A DNA stretch of 64,000 bases from Negativibacillus massiliensis (lineage in GTDB: Bacteria > Bacillota > Clostridia > Oscillospirales > Ruminococcaceae): assembly GCF_900148495.1 (NCBI RefSeq), contig NZ_FTRU01000008.1, forward strand, positions 310,001 through 374,000, written 5' to 3'. A model generated the notes under the pieces. The model ran no database searches, was not told the origin of the DNA, and was given only the letters and a program-made list of their open reading frames with translations. The position numbers were made by a program, and so were the translations under genes. Each line of letters begins with the position of its first letter. Positions within the stretch are counted from its first letter, which is position 1. Shown one piece after another: positions 52,672-61,769 of this stretch.

Positions 52672-53541
52672 ATGGAACTGTTACAATTACGATATTTCTT
52701 AATGGTTGCAAAAACAGGTCATATGACTTCAGCAGCACAAAAACTGAATATTACCCAACCTGTCTTGAGCAAAAGTATCCGTCATCTGGAGGATGAGCTT
52801 GGGGTTCCTTTATTTGACCGGGTAGGGCGTCGGATACAGCTGAATGATTATGGAAAAGCCTTTCAAAAGAACATCAGCAAGGTATTAAAACTGTTGGATT
52901 ATTCGGTTCAGGAACTTCAGGATCTGGAAAAAGAAGGTATCTATGAAATTAAGATACAGGTAGCGGCTATGGCAGCAATGTCCACACAGTTAATCCGTGA
53001 TTTTGCAGCATTGCATCCTAATGTAACTTTTCGGCTTGAGCAAAATGAGACACACAGCATCTGGGATAAAGAAGAGGAACTGGACCTTCTAATCACTTCG
53101 TCCAGAAGAGAGGACATCCTTCCGAACAGTGTTACCTTATTTTCTGAAGAAATTGCGTTAGGAGTGTCAGTAAATCATCCACTCAGCCGTTATGACAGCA
53201 TTGATCTCAGTATGGTCCAGAATGAGAATTTTATTGATCGCCGTCCGGACAATAATTTTCGCAAATTGACAGACGCCTTTTGCAGGGAAGCCGGATTGCG
53301 CAGAAATATTTCATTTGAATGTGATTCTCCAGATATGGTCCTTTCTCTCATACAGGGCGGACTGGGAGTGGGTTTTATTGGAATGCGAACAGTATCCATA
53401 GAAGGTGTGAAGTTGCTGCATATTCAAAATATAAAGTGTGAGCGATTTATCGAATTGCAGTGGCCGGAAAACCATTACCGGAATCAAGGTGTTCGTGACT
53501 TTATCAGTTTTGCACAAAAATATTTTGAAAAATATCGGTAA
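52672..53541 (+). CDS. LysR-family transcriptional regulator (amidohydrolase cluster 1)
   Basis: This 289-residue regulator has an N-terminal LysR winged helix (LLQLRYFLMVAKTGHMTSAA, QPVLSKSIRHLEDELG) and a C-terminal ligand-binding fold (about 90-285). Start 52672 is preferred, with GGGAAAGGA ahead; the frame opening at 52630 adds 14 residues not found in the family. A terminator follows, then the DUF3100/M20/DUF1177 operon on the same strand, its probable target. The 336 bases upstream (52336-52671) show no other gene; they are AT-rich with no clear promoter. Confidence 0.9.
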   Translation: MELLQLRYFLMVAKTGHMTSAAQKLNITQPVLSKSIRHLEDELGVPLFDRVGRRIQLNDYGKAFQKNISKVLKLLDYSVQELQDLEKEGIYEIKIQVAAMAAMSTQLIRDFAALHPNVTFRLEQNETHSIWDKEEELDLLITSSRREDILPNSVTLFSEEIALGVSVNHPLSRYDSIDLSMVQNENFIDRRPDNNFRKLTDAFCREAGLRRNISFECDSPDMVLSLIQGGLGVGFIGMRTVSIEGVKLLHIQNIKCERFIELQWPENHYRNQGVRDFISFAQKYFEKYR

Positions 53542-53547
53542 AAATAA

Positions 53548-53593
53548 AAATAAGCAAGGTGGCAAGATTTGTTTGCTGCCTTGCTTATTTTTT
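53548..53593 (+). terminator. Terminator of the LysR gene
   Basis: AAATAAGCAAGG pairs with CCTTGCTTATTT, extended by GCA/TGC, with a T-run behind the right arm. Confidence 0.85.
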
Positions 53594-53718
53594 TATGTCA
53601 AATACTAGCTTCCATTTTATCCAAAAGAGAACAGAAAAGTTTATTGATAATAGATTGAATTTTCGCTGAATCTTCGTTTTGAGGTAAAAATAATCACCTT
53701 GTCGTCAAAGATATTTCC

Positions 53719-53785
53719 TATAATCAGAAAATATCACAATGAGAGAAGAAAAATTAATAGCTTTAAAGCTATTAATTTCATTTTT
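53719..53785 (+). promoter_or_regulatory. TATAAT plus 28-bp perfect palindrome with T-run in the DUF3100 leader
   Basis: A TATAAT at 53719-53724 is followed by a perfect 28-bp palindrome at 53751-53778 (AAATTAATAGCTTT and its complement) and CATTTTTTC. If transcription starts near 53731, this would be a leader terminator about 80 bases before the DUF3100 gene, hence a possible attenuator; as DNA it could equally be an operator. The -35 element is not clear. Confidence 0.5.
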
Positions 53786-53863
53786 TCTATCTATTAGACA
53801 GAATCACTTTTCTGTGATATCATGACGACACAATCCAAAACACAAACAAGAGGAGGAATTATT

Positions 53864-54712
53864 ATGGAAGAAAAGACAAGCAAGGTGAGGACAGGAACGG
53901 TTAACTGTATGATAGCGGCTTTGATCATCTGTTTAATCGCAGAGGCAATTGGACCACTGGAATTTCAGGTTATGGGCATCGATGTTCGAATTATGACAAT
54001 GATCTGGGCGATTATTATCGGTATCCTGCTTTCTCCTCATTTGTTGGGAAAGGTAATCCCTGCATTGCAGAAGGTCATTTCAAAACCAGAAATTGAACGT
54101 TCTCCGTTTTTACTTTCGATGGTGTTGTATCCATTGGGAATTATGTTTGGTATCAGTGCTGGTCCACAGATCGGCGTTGTATTTGAAGCAGGTCTTGCAC
54201 TTGTTTTGCAGGAATTTGGTAATATGGGAACCATGCTGATTGCACTGCCACTTGCAATTTTTATGGGATTGGGAAGAAGCTCTGTTGGTGCAACCTTCTC
54301 CCTGTGCCGAGATACCGCTTTGGGTATTACCGGAGACAAATATGGACTTAACTCGGATGAAGGTATCGGTACATTGGGAACTTATATCAGCGGCAGTATT
54401 TTTGGTACTTTGTTCTATTCGTTCCTTGCACCAATCAGCTTGATGATCGGTTTTCATCCTTATGCATTAGCGATGGCATCCGGTATGGGAAGTGCTTCCA
54501 TGATGCAGGCAGCAACAGCAGCACTGGTTAATGCGGCACCAGCATACGAAGAACAGATTCTTGCTTATTCTGCAACCAGCGGACTTTTAACATCTATAAC
54601 CGGTGTTTATATGGAGCTGTTTTTAGCATTGCCGTTAGCAAATCTGATGTACAAAAAGCTGCATCGTCCAATCGAGGGACTGAGAGCAAAAGTCTTTGGA
54701 AAGAAAGCATAA
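53864..54712 (+). CDS. DUF3100 family membrane protein
   Basis: This 282-residue integral membrane protein has about eight hydrophobic helices and the glycine-rich signature of the family (IFMGLGRSSVGATFSLCRD, GTLGTYISGSIFGTLFYSFL). Start 53864 has GAGGAGG ahead; the 14 residues before it are not plausible. DUF3100 proteins are uncharacterised but recur with M20 amidohydrolases and DUF1177 proteins, as here, so a carrier for an amide or peptide substrate is plausible. A small four-helix protein follows 28 bases later and may be its second subunit. Confidence 0.82.
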   Translation: MEEKTSKVRTGTVNCMIAALIICLIAEAIGPLEFQVMGIDVRIMTMIWAIIIGILLSPHLLGKVIPALQKVISKPEIERSPFLLSMVLYPLGIMFGISAGPQIGVVFEAGLALVLQEFGNMGTMLIALPLAIFMGLGRSSVGATFSLCRDTALGITGDKYGLNSDEGIGTLGTYISGSIFGTLFYSFLAPISLMIGFHPYALAMASGMGSASMMQAATAALVNAAPAYEEQILAYSATSGLLTSITGVYMELFLALPLANLMYKKLHRPIEGLRAKVFGKKA

Positions 54713-54740
54713 GTGATTGATAGAAAGGAAATATAGAATC

Positions 54741-55205
54741 ATGAAAGAAGCAACTTCTCAGATTTTGGAACAAATTAAGATCGTGATCTTTATCTATATG
54801 ATTATCTGTGTTGTTCAGATGTTTTCTCTGGGCACAGCACCGATGGAGCTGCTGAAAGCATCTCTGGTTAGCTTTACAATGGTTGTCCTTGCTATTACAG
54901 CAAAGAACTTTGTAAAACATCCAAACCTTCCAGGTTTTGCTTGGGCAACCTTGATTTCTTTTGTTCTTACTCTCCCGGTTTCTCCGCTGAGTGATTTTAT
55001 TGTTGGTACAGTAGGAAAATTTAACTTCAGCTTGGTCGGACTTCCACTGCTTGCTTTTGCAGGAATTTCCGTAGGAGAACAGCTTGGAGTCCTCAAAAAG
55101 CTCAGTTGGAAAATCGTATTGATTTCCTTCCTGGTTATGGCATCCACTTACTGGGGTTCTGCTTTGATTTCACAGGTAGTTATGAGCTTAAATGGTACAA
55201 TCTAA
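54741..55205 (+). CDS. Small membrane protein, likely partner of the DUF3100 protein
   Basis: This 154-residue protein has four predicted membrane helices (about 12-30, 38-54, 66-90, 100-145 in part). I know no family name. Start 54741 is supported by GAAAGGAA; the frame from 54717 begins inside the preceding spacer. Its place between DUF3100 and an M20 amidohydrolase suggests a two-component membrane carrier for the substrate cleaved by the enzyme. Confidence 0.7.
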   Translation: MKEATSQILEQIKIVIFIYMIICVVQMFSLGTAPMELLKASLVSFTMVVLAITAKNFVKHPNLPGFAWATLISFVLTLPVSPLSDFIVGTVGKFNFSLVGLPLLAFAGISVGEQLGVLKKLSWKIVLISFLVMASTYWGSALISQVVMSLNGTI

Positions 55206-55242
55206 CTTGAATAAAGTAATAAAAAGAAAAGGAGAATGAACA

Positions 55243-56385
55243 ATGAGTGCAGAAAAAAATCAAATGAAACAGGAAATTCAGGCAGCTGCTGCTGCGCACA
55301 AACAGGAATTTGAAAAAGTTTCGGCATACATTTTTGCAAATCCAGAACTTGCTTTCACAGAAGTAAAAGGACAGCAGGCACTGTGTGAACTTCTGGAAAA
55401 TAACGGCTTTGCGGTTACACGCGGTGTAGGCGGAATTTCCACCTCGTTTGAAGCAGTATACGATACAGGAAAGCCAGGAAAGAACATTGCTTTCATGGCA
55501 GAATACGATGCACTGCCGGAGATTGGTCACGGATGCGGTCACAACATTATCGGTACCAGCTCTGCCGGTGCAGGCGTAGTTCTCAAGGAAATCATGCAGA
55601 AACATGATTTGGGTGGCGTATTGAAGGTAATCGGCACACCGGCAGAGGAACGTGTTGGCGGCAAGATTTTGATGCTGAGAGAAGGCGTATTCAAAGGTCT
55701 GGACGCAGCAATGATTATGCACCCGACCGATGCCACCATTCCGGATGACATTTCTTTTGCAAGTGTCAATATTGAATATGTTTTCCATGGAAAACCAGCA
55801 CATTCGGCAGCATTTCCATGGAGAGGGGCAAACGCGCTCAGCGGTGTTATTCAGATGTTTAATGCAGTTGATGCAATGCGCCTGCATTTTAAAGATTATA
55901 CCAGAGTACATGGTATCATCACAGAAGGCGGAACTGCACACAACACCATTACCGATCGAGCTGTATGTCTGTTTAATATCCGTGCACTGGAATTCAGTTA
56001 TCTGGAAGAAGTTATCAAGATGATTGAAAACTGTGCAAAGGGAGCAGCAATGTGTACCGGCACAACAGTAGAAATCAATCAGAAGGACGAAATTACCAAA
56101 GATGTCCGCAATGATAAAAAGCTTGTTTCCTACTTTAGAAATAATATGGAATTCATCGGTGAACCATATATCGAACGTGACCTCAGCCAAGGAATCGGTT
56201 CCACCGACGTTGGAAATGTTACCCATGAAATCCCAGCAATCCAGGCATATATCGGATTAAAGGAAGGGGTTGCAACCCATACCAAAGAGTTTGCTGTTGC
56301 GGCAGGCGGTGAAGAAGGAAAGCGTGCACTGACAACAGCGGTTCAGCTGCTTGCAATGAGCGGTTTGGATGTTCTGTGTGAATAA
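55243..56385 (+). CDS. M20-family amidohydrolase (AbgB-like)
   Basis: This 380-residue zinc amidohydrolase of the M20D group has EYDALPEIGHGCGHNIIGTS (metal His/Cys/His region), TPAEERVGGK (catalytic Glu) and a late GSTDVGNV plus HTKEF metal region. Such enzymes remove an acyl group or amino acid from amide substrates such as p-aminobenzoyl-glutamate or N-acyl amino acids. AAAAGGAG precedes the ATG. It sits in an operon with DUF3100 and DUF1177. A long antisense frame within it is a shadow. Confidence 0.9.
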   Translation: MSAEKNQMKQEIQAAAAAHKQEFEKVSAYIFANPELAFTEVKGQQALCELLENNGFAVTRGVGGISTSFEAVYDTGKPGKNIAFMAEYDALPEIGHGCGHNIIGTSSAGAGVVLKEIMQKHDLGGVLKVIGTPAEERVGGKILMLREGVFKGLDAAMIMHPTDATIPDDISFASVNIEYVFHGKPAHSAAFPWRGANALSGVIQMFNAVDAMRLHFKDYTRVHGIITEGGTAHNTITDRAVCLFNIRALEFSYLEEVIKMIENCAKGAAMCTGTTVEINQKDEITKDVRNDKKLVSYFRNNMEFIGEPYIERDLSQGIGSTDVGNVTHEIPAIQAYIGLKEGVATHTKEFAVAAGGEEGKRALTTAVQLLAMSGLDVLCE

Positions 56386-56408
56386 ATCACAATATGGAGG
56401 GATGACAG

Positions 56409-57359
56409 GTGATACTGAAACATTTGATGGAACTATATGAGATTCTGGATGACCCGAAAGCATCTGGAGAAAAAGTAAAGGAATATCTTCTTCAGGTAAA
56501 TCCTCAGGCAGATGTGGAGACCTATCCGGTGCATGGTGAAAAAGGCCACACAGATATGGTACGGGTTCGTGTTCCGGGGAAAAATGGAAAATCCAAAGGC
56601 GGAACAGCTCCGACCATCGGTTTGCTGGGAAGATTGGGAGGAATTGGTGCTAGACCGGAAGTAACAGGCTTTGTTTCGGATGGAGACGGAGCATTGGCAG
56701 CTCTCAGCGCAGCAGCAGAATTGTTATCCATGGCAAAGAAAGGAGACTTACTGGAAGGAGATGTTTTTCTTTCCACCCATGTTTGTCCGGATGCTCCAAC
56801 TTTGCCGCATAAACCAGTTCCGTTCATGAATTCTCCAGTCAGCATGGTGGAGATGAACAGGGAAGAAGTGGTTGAAGAACTGGATGCAATCCTCTGTGTG
56901 GATACAACAAAAGGAAATCGTATCTACAATAAAAAAGGAATTGCAATTTCTCCAACAGTTAAGGAAGGCTATATCCTGCGAGTAAGCGAAGACCTCTTAT
57001 CTGTTTTGGAAACCGTTACCGGAGAACTCCCAGGTGTTTTTGCATTAACTACCCAGGACATTACTCCTTATGGAAATGGTGTGTTCCATCTTAACAGTAT
57101 CCTTCAGCCATCCACAGCAACAAAAGCACCTGTTGTGGGGGTTGCCATTACGACTCAGTCGATCGTGGCAGGATGCGCTTCCGGTGCAACACATTTTGAA
57201 GATGTGGAAACAGCTGCTCGTTTTATGATTGAAACAGCTAAGGCCTTTGGAGCAGGAAACTGTCTGTTCTATGATGTGGAAGAGTACAACAGACTGCTGT
57301 CACTGTACGGACCAATGAACCACATTCAAACGCTGGGAAAAGAATCTCTGCATGCATAA
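56409..57359 (+). CDS. DUF1177 family protein
   Basis: This 316-residue soluble protein starts with GTG behind GGAGGG. It carries the DUF1177 pattern, including GLLGRLGGIGARP, HVCPDAPTLPHKPVPFMNSP and TTQSIVAGCASGATHFEDVE. The function is not established. DUF1177 proteins occur next to M20 peptidases and peptide or amino-acid transporters, so a role in the same amide degradation is probable. The conserved His/Cys/Asp residues in HVCPDAP could bind a metal; this is inference. Confidence 0.85.
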   Translation: MILKHLMELYEILDDPKASGEKVKEYLLQVNPQADVETYPVHGEKGHTDMVRVRVPGKNGKSKGGTAPTIGLLGRLGGIGARPEVTGFVSDGDGALAALSAAAELLSMAKKGDLLEGDVFLSTHVCPDAPTLPHKPVPFMNSPVSMVEMNREEVVEELDAILCVDTTKGNRIYNKKGIAISPTVKEGYILRVSEDLLSVLETVTGELPGVFALTTQDITPYGNGVFHLNSILQPSTATKAPVVGVAITTQSIVAGCASGATHFEDVETAARFMIETAKAFGAGNCLFYDVEEYNRLLSLYGPMNHIQTLGKESLHA

Positions 57360-57403
57360 AACGCAGAAGGAAAAACATATCGTTACAGTTACCATACATA
57401 GGC

Positions 57404-57446
57404 AAAAAAGTTTACTATCTGGAAATTGCAGATAGTAAACTTTTTT
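57404..57446 (+). terminator. Terminator of the DUF1177 operon
   Basis: AAAAAAGTTTACTATCT (57404-57420) and its exact complement (57430-57446) form a 17-bp stem with a 9-base loop and terminal T-run. Confidence 0.9.
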
Positions 57447-57523
57447 ATTAATTTTAAATAGCCAAGATTTTTCCAATAAGCTCAACTTATAACAGGGTAA
57501 AATAGAAATCGTTTGATGAAGAT

Positions 57524-57562
57524 ACAAAAGCCTCTGCTTCTAAAACAAGCAGAGGCTTTTGT
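57524..57562 (-). terminator. Terminator of the MFS/M20 operon
   Basis: ACAAAAGCCTCTGCTT (57524-57539) and its complement (57547-57562) form a 16-bp stem 20 bases after the MFS stop on the minus strand. Confidence 0.8.
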
Positions 57563-57581
57563 GTTTATAGACTTGGATTAA

Positions 57582-58808
57582 CTATTCATTCCAAGAAGTT
57601 TTTTTGCGGAGACTGATCCACTGCATTATCATAGCAATCATAGCGATGATGATAAAAGAAGACCAGCAAAGGCTGTAATTTCCTGTAAGATCATAAAGTT
57701 TTCCGCAAAGTAAGGAACCGATTGCACCGCCAAGTCCAGCAGCAACGTTTAGAAAACCAACGAGAGAACCATAGTCCTTTTCACCAAATACATTGGCAAC
57801 AAACAGTGGAGGACAGATGGTTGGAACAGATCCGCCTATACAGAATGTCAAAACGTATAGATAAGCTAAAAAATGGAAGTTGTTGGTGAACAAAAGTGCA
57901 ATCATTGCAAAGAAGAACAGGGCATTTCCGACCAGAGAACCCTTTTTGATCCCCAGCTTATCGAAAAGAAGGCCAAGAATTAACTTACCAACACTTGCCA
58001 GGCCAATGGACAGAGCTCCGATGCTGGCACTGAGTGCAGAAGAGAATCCAATATCAGAAAGATAAGGAATCTGGTGGTTTAAGATACCGGAATTCATCAT
58101 GGAAATCAGGAAGAAGGAGAAAAAGATGAGCCAGAAGGAAACTGTTTTTTGAGCCTGTGCAATGGTGAGTCCACGATCAGATTGCAGAACCTCACCCTCG
58201 CCAATTCTGGAAAGTCCCTTTTCAGAGGGCTTACTAACCACAAGAAACAGAATCAGAGGCATAATCACAAAGAAAATGAGAGCAGCATTAAACCAATATG
58301 CAATTCTCCATCCAAAATGTTCTATGATGCTGTTAAGAATAAAGGTTAAAACCATGCCGCCAATGCTGCTGCCAACAAATGCGATACTCATAGCAAGTCC
58401 CTTTTTCTTAACACCAAACCAGTTGTTGATCAGAATCGAAACAGGAATGGTGGTTAATCCAGCAAATGCGATTCCCATGATAGAACCGAGAATATAAAAC
58501 TGCCACATTTGAGAGGAAAATCCAAAGCCGGCAAGGCAGCTGCATACAATGACACAGCAGGTTCCGATAATATTTTTAAAAGGGTATTTACGGAACAATT
58601 TTCCCATAAACAGAGAACCAAGAATCAATCCCACAGCAGAAAAGGTCATAACAGCAGAAAAATCGCTTCGTGCAACGCCGAGATCTTCTGTTACAGGTTT
58701 GATAAAAATTCCCTGACAGGATACCAAGCTGGCGTAGGCTAAGGCTTGTACCAAAAAACTGAAAGCAACCATGTACCAGCCATAATATACTTTAGATGTG
58801 TTTTTCAT
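57582..58808 (-). CDS. MFS transporter, OFA (oxalate/formate antiporter)-like
   Basis: This 408-residue major facilitator has 12 predicted helices. The opening YYGWYMVAFSFLVQAL and the GSLFMGKLFRKYPFKN loop fit the OFA/monocarboxylate branch, which moves small organic anions. It lies 14 bases after an M20 amidohydrolase gene, so it probably imports the substrate or exports the product of that enzyme. GGAGCATCC-type sequence precedes the start. Confidence 0.9.
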   Translation of the reverse strand: MKNTSKVYYGWYMVAFSFLVQALAYASLVSCQGIFIKPVTEDLGVARSDFSAVMTFSAVGLILGSLFMGKLFRKYPFKNIIGTCCVIVCSCLAGFGFSSQMWQFYILGSIMGIAFAGLTTIPVSILINNWFGVKKKGLAMSIAFVGSSIGGMVLTFILNSIIEHFGWRIAYWFNAALIFFVIMPLILFLVVSKPSEKGLSRIGEGEVLQSDRGLTIAQAQKTVSFWLIFFSFFLISMMNSGILNHQIPYLSDIGFSSALSASIGALSIGLASVGKLILGLLFDKLGIKKGSLVGNALFFFAMIALLFTNNFHFLAYLYVLTFCIGGSVPTICPPLFVANVFGEKDYGSLVGFLNVAAGLGGAIGSLLCGKLYDLTGNYSLCWSSFIIIAMIAMIMQWISLRKKTSWNE

Positions 58809-58822
58809 ACAGGATGCTCCTT

Positions 58823-60031
58823 TTATTTACTTGGTGTGTTTTCAAAATAATCGAAAACATATTGAACGAATACTTTAGCAGCAATACCAAAAAATTCTTC
58901 TCCCAATGCGAATTTGGAGGAATGGGCCGGATAACAAATACCATCAATCTTGGCAGGAGCATTTAAATAGAAGAAGGTACCAGGGATTTCCTGCAGATAT
59001 TCTGCAAAGTCTTCTGAACCCATAATCGGAGCTGGGAAACAGATAACAGATTGTGCTCCAAGGCATTTCTGTGCAGCGACAACAAGATTTTGTGTTTCTG
59101 TGTTGCTTGGACAGAGAGCAGAGCATACAAAGTCATATTGGAATTCATAATGACCATTATGAGCTGCGGCAGCAGCTTTTACAATATTTTCGATTCGTTC
59201 TTTAATATATGGACGCAGTGTGTTGTCGAAAGTTCTTACCGTTCCAATAATTTCCGCATATCCCGGAATGACATTGAATGCACCGTCTCCAGCTCGTAAA
59301 GTGCCAACTGTAATGACTGCTGGGGAAAGGGTATCAATTTCCATTGCACGCAGAGTATGTAAATCCTGTACAACATGGCATGCCATGGAAATAGGATCGA
59401 TTGCCTCGTGAGGTGTTGAACCGTGAGCACCCTGACCGATTAATTTGATATAGAATTTATCATTGGATGCCATGGCAGGTCCGACTTTATAGAAAACAGA
59501 ACCGCCCGGCAGCTTGTCGATGCTAGCAACGTGCATACCAAGAATACTGTCTACTTTTGGATTTTCGAGGACACCTTCTTCGATCATTCGCTTTGCACCA
59601 CAGGTGCCGCCAGCGCCCTCTTCGTTACATTGGAAAATCAGTTTAACAGTACCTTTTAATTCTGATTCATGTTTTTTCAGGATTTTTGCAGTTCCCAAAA
59701 GAGAAGCAGTATGGAAATCGTGGCCGCAGGCGTGCATTTTTCCCGGGTGGGTTGACGCATATTCAAAACCGGTTTTTTCGGTGATTGGGAGAGCATCTAT
59801 GTCTGCACGAAGTGCAAGAACTTTTTCACATCCTGGGTTAATTAAGGCAACAATACCAGATCCATCACACATGGTTGTATAAGGTATTACCATTTCATCT
59901 AGCTGCTTTGTGATATAGGAAACAGTTTTCTGAAGTTCATAACCAATTTCCGGAATCTTATGAAGTTCATGTCTCCAATTTACAATTTCTTTTTCAACAA
60001 GCTTAATTTCTTCGTGAATATCAAAATTCAT
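58823..60031 (-). CDS. M20-family amidohydrolase (hippurate/N-acyl-amino-acid hydrolase type)
   Basis: This 402-residue enzyme of the M20D group has WRHELHKIPEIGYEL, GKMHACGHDFHTAS (metal Cys/His), FQCNEEGAGG (catalytic Glu pair) and a late GSEDFAEYLQ metal region. The family splits aromatic or fatty acyl groups from amino acids, or indole-acetyl-amino acids. It shares only the family with the M20 protein at 55243, so the two likely act on different amides. It is divergent from a LysR gene, and the gap has paired repeats likely bound by it. Confidence 0.92.
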   Translation of the reverse strand: MNFDIHEEIKLVEKEIVNWRHELHKIPEIGYELQKTVSYITKQLDEMVIPYTTMCDGSGIVALINPGCEKVLALRADIDALPITEKTGFEYASTHPGKMHACGHDFHTASLLGTAKILKKHESELKGTVKLIFQCNEEGAGGTCGAKRMIEEGVLENPKVDSILGMHVASIDKLPGGSVFYKVGPAMASNDKFYIKLIGQGAHGSTPHEAIDPISMACHVVQDLHTLRAMEIDTLSPAVITVGTLRAGDGAFNVIPGYAEIIGTVRTFDNTLRPYIKERIENIVKAAAAAHNGHYEFQYDFVCSALCPSNTETQNLVVAAQKCLGAQSVICFPAPIMGSEDFAEYLQEIPGTFFYLNAPAKIDGICYPAHSSKFALGEEFFGIAAKVFVQYVFDYFENTPSK

Positions 60032-60151
60032 ATTTTACCCTCCTGATATTTTGTACTGCCCCACAAGGACACAAAACAAATCATCTACACAAATTGTGCA
60101 CAATATTTCGTGCTATTTGTTGAAAATATTGTAACATACACACATGCTTCC

Positions 60152-60200
60152 GGTTATGCCAAAAAAGGGAAGTGTATATCCAAATGGTTATGGCAAAAAG
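60152..60200. promoter_or_regulatory. Paired GGTTATGsCAAAAA repeats between amidohydrolase and LysR genes
   Basis: GGTTATGCCAAAAA at 60152-60165 and GGTTATGGCAAAAA at 60186-60199 differ at one base and lie 34 bases apart in the same orientation, in the 212-bp divergent gap. They are good candidates for binding sites of the LysR protein encoded at 60244. Confidence 0.5.
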
Positions 60201-60243
60201 TATATTGTTATATTATACTTAAGTTAAGAATGGAGGGAGAAAA

Positions 60244-61152
60244 ATGATGAATTTATTACATCTGCAATATCTGCTGGAAATAGCACAGTGTAAGTCAATC
60301 AGTCAGGCAGCGCAGAATTTGTTTATCTCACAGCCATATTTGAGCAAGGTAATTTCAAAAGTAGAGCAGGATGTTGGTTTTGCCATTTTTGTCAGAACAT
60401 CGTCAGGAATTAAAATTACCAAAGAGGGAGAACTCTTTTTAGAATATGCAGGACAAATAAAAAAACAGATCGACAATATTTATAATATAAAACCACAGAT
60501 GGAGGTGCAGAGTAATCTTTCAATTGCCACGGTATATTCTTCGATGGTTTTACAAAGTTTTTTGGATTTTCAATCGATGTACAAAAATGAGGCCATCCAT
60601 GATGAATTTTGTGAAGATACCTTTAATCGAATGATTGAGCGAATTGTGCAGAGAAAGTCCAGAATTGGAATTAGCATCAATCCTAAAAACTCAAAATTAT
60701 TAAAACAGGATTATTATGATCAATACAATTTGGAAACTGAGGTACTCTTGGAAAATGTTCCGGTAAGAGCAATTGTTTATAAAGGAAATCCTCTTTCCAA
60801 AAAGAAGTTCGTGACGATTGAAGAATTAAAACAGTATCCGTTTGTATATTATAAAGATACCCACCCAGATGAATTTGTGAATATATTAGGATTATCCAGC
60901 CAGCATGAGATTGTCTATGTTTCAGATCGAGGAAGTTACAGCGATATTTTGCGTACAGGAAGATATGTGTCTGTTACTTTGGAAATGTCACGGCAGCAAA
61001 AGAGATATAGCGGATGCTGCTGCCTGCCAATTAAAGACAATGACATTCTGGCAGAGATAAAATATATTAAACCGAAGCAATATGAGTTAACACAACGGGA
61101 AGAGCAATTTTTGCAGTTTCTAAAAACCTCTCTTGAAAAAGAAATAATGTAA
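60244..61152 (+). CDS. LysR-family transcriptional regulator (amidohydrolase cluster 2)
   Basis: This 302-residue regulator has a LysR helix-turn-helix (LLHLQYLLEIAQCKSISQAA, FISQPYLSKVISKVE) and a ligand-binding domain (about 90-300). GGAGGGAGAAAA precedes the ATG. It is divergent from the M20/MFS operon, the usual LysR layout for control of a catabolic unit. The two Cys in GCCCLPI at about 258 are unusual but unassigned. Confidence 0.9.
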   Translation: MMNLLHLQYLLEIAQCKSISQAAQNLFISQPYLSKVISKVEQDVGFAIFVRTSSGIKITKEGELFLEYAGQIKKQIDNIYNIKPQMEVQSNLSIATVYSSMVLQSFLDFQSMYKNEAIHDEFCEDTFNRMIERIVQRKSRIGISINPKNSKLLKQDYYDQYNLETEVLLENVPVRAIVYKGNPLSKKKFVTIEELKQYPFVYYKDTHPDEFVNILGLSSQHEIVYVSDRGSYSDILRTGRYVSVTLEMSRQQKRYSGCCCLPIKDNDILAEIKYIKPKQYELTQREEQFLQFLKTSLEKEIM

Positions 61153-61194
61153 GTGCACGATATATACCCAAAATAAGACAGGTAAAATACAAAC

Positions 61195-61236
61195 AAAAAG
61201 ACTCTGCCGGAATTTTTACACCGCAGAGCCTTTTTC
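61195..61236. terminator. Bidirectional terminator between LysR and phosphoesterase genes
   Basis: AAAAAG, CTCTGC and GG pair with CC, GCAGAG and CTTTTT with small internal mismatches around a 10-base loop; A- and T-runs lie on both sides. Confidence 0.75.
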
Positions 61237-61757
61237 TATTTATCACCTATTTGGTTTTGTCTCATTTTATAAGTTAGTTCCTCTATTTCTATCGGGGTAT
61301 AATGGATGCGTTCTACACAGACACAGGCGCTTTGCTTGCTAACATTCCGGTAACTGGGATTTGCGTGGACATGCCCATAAAAATTTGCATAGGGCATATT
61401 TGTGCAGATATACATCGGTGTATGGGACAGAATAAAAAACTCACGAAACAGGATCGGATAGTTAATTGCTTGGTCAAATCCCATTTCTTCCCATTGTCTG
61501 CTGGTATAGTTCTGGTCATGATTGCCCATCACCAGAATCTTTTTTCCATGCAGTGACGAGAGAATTTCCTTGTTTCGTTCCGGATCATAGGAAGAAACAT
61601 CTCCCAGGTGAAATATCGTATCTTCGTCTCCCACCACCTGGTTCCAGTTCTCGATGATTGCCTTGTCCATTTCTTCTACCGAAGAAAAGGGGCGGTTTTC
61701 ATATCTTAAGATGCGTTCATCTCCAAAATGGGTATCTGAAATCATAAAAACTTTCAT
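61236..61757 (-). CDS. Calcineurin-like metallophosphoesterase
   Basis: This 173-residue protein has the full metallophosphoesterase motif set: SDTHFGDER, HLGDVSSYD, MGNHDQNY, LSHTP and YGHVHANP. The short length and order fit single-domain phosphoesterases with broad or nucleotide-related activity. It lies 12 bases after a related gene on the same strand, so the two are probably co-expressed. The substrate is unknown. Confidence 0.9.
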   Translation of the reverse strand: MKVFMISDTHFGDERILRYENRPFSSVEEMDKAIIENWNQVVGDEDTIFHLGDVSSYDPERNKEILSSLHGKKILVMGNHDQNYTSRQWEEMGFDQAINYPILFREFFILSHTPMYICTNMPYANFYGHVHANPSYRNVSKQSACVCVERIHYTPIEIEELTYKMRQNQIGDK

Positions 61758-61769
61758 GGCAATCTCCTG

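Noticed and set aside
55180-56226. 348-codon minus-strand open frame
   Set aside because: It lies wholly antisense to a well-supported M20 gene, has Cys/Phe-rich shadow composition and no domain.
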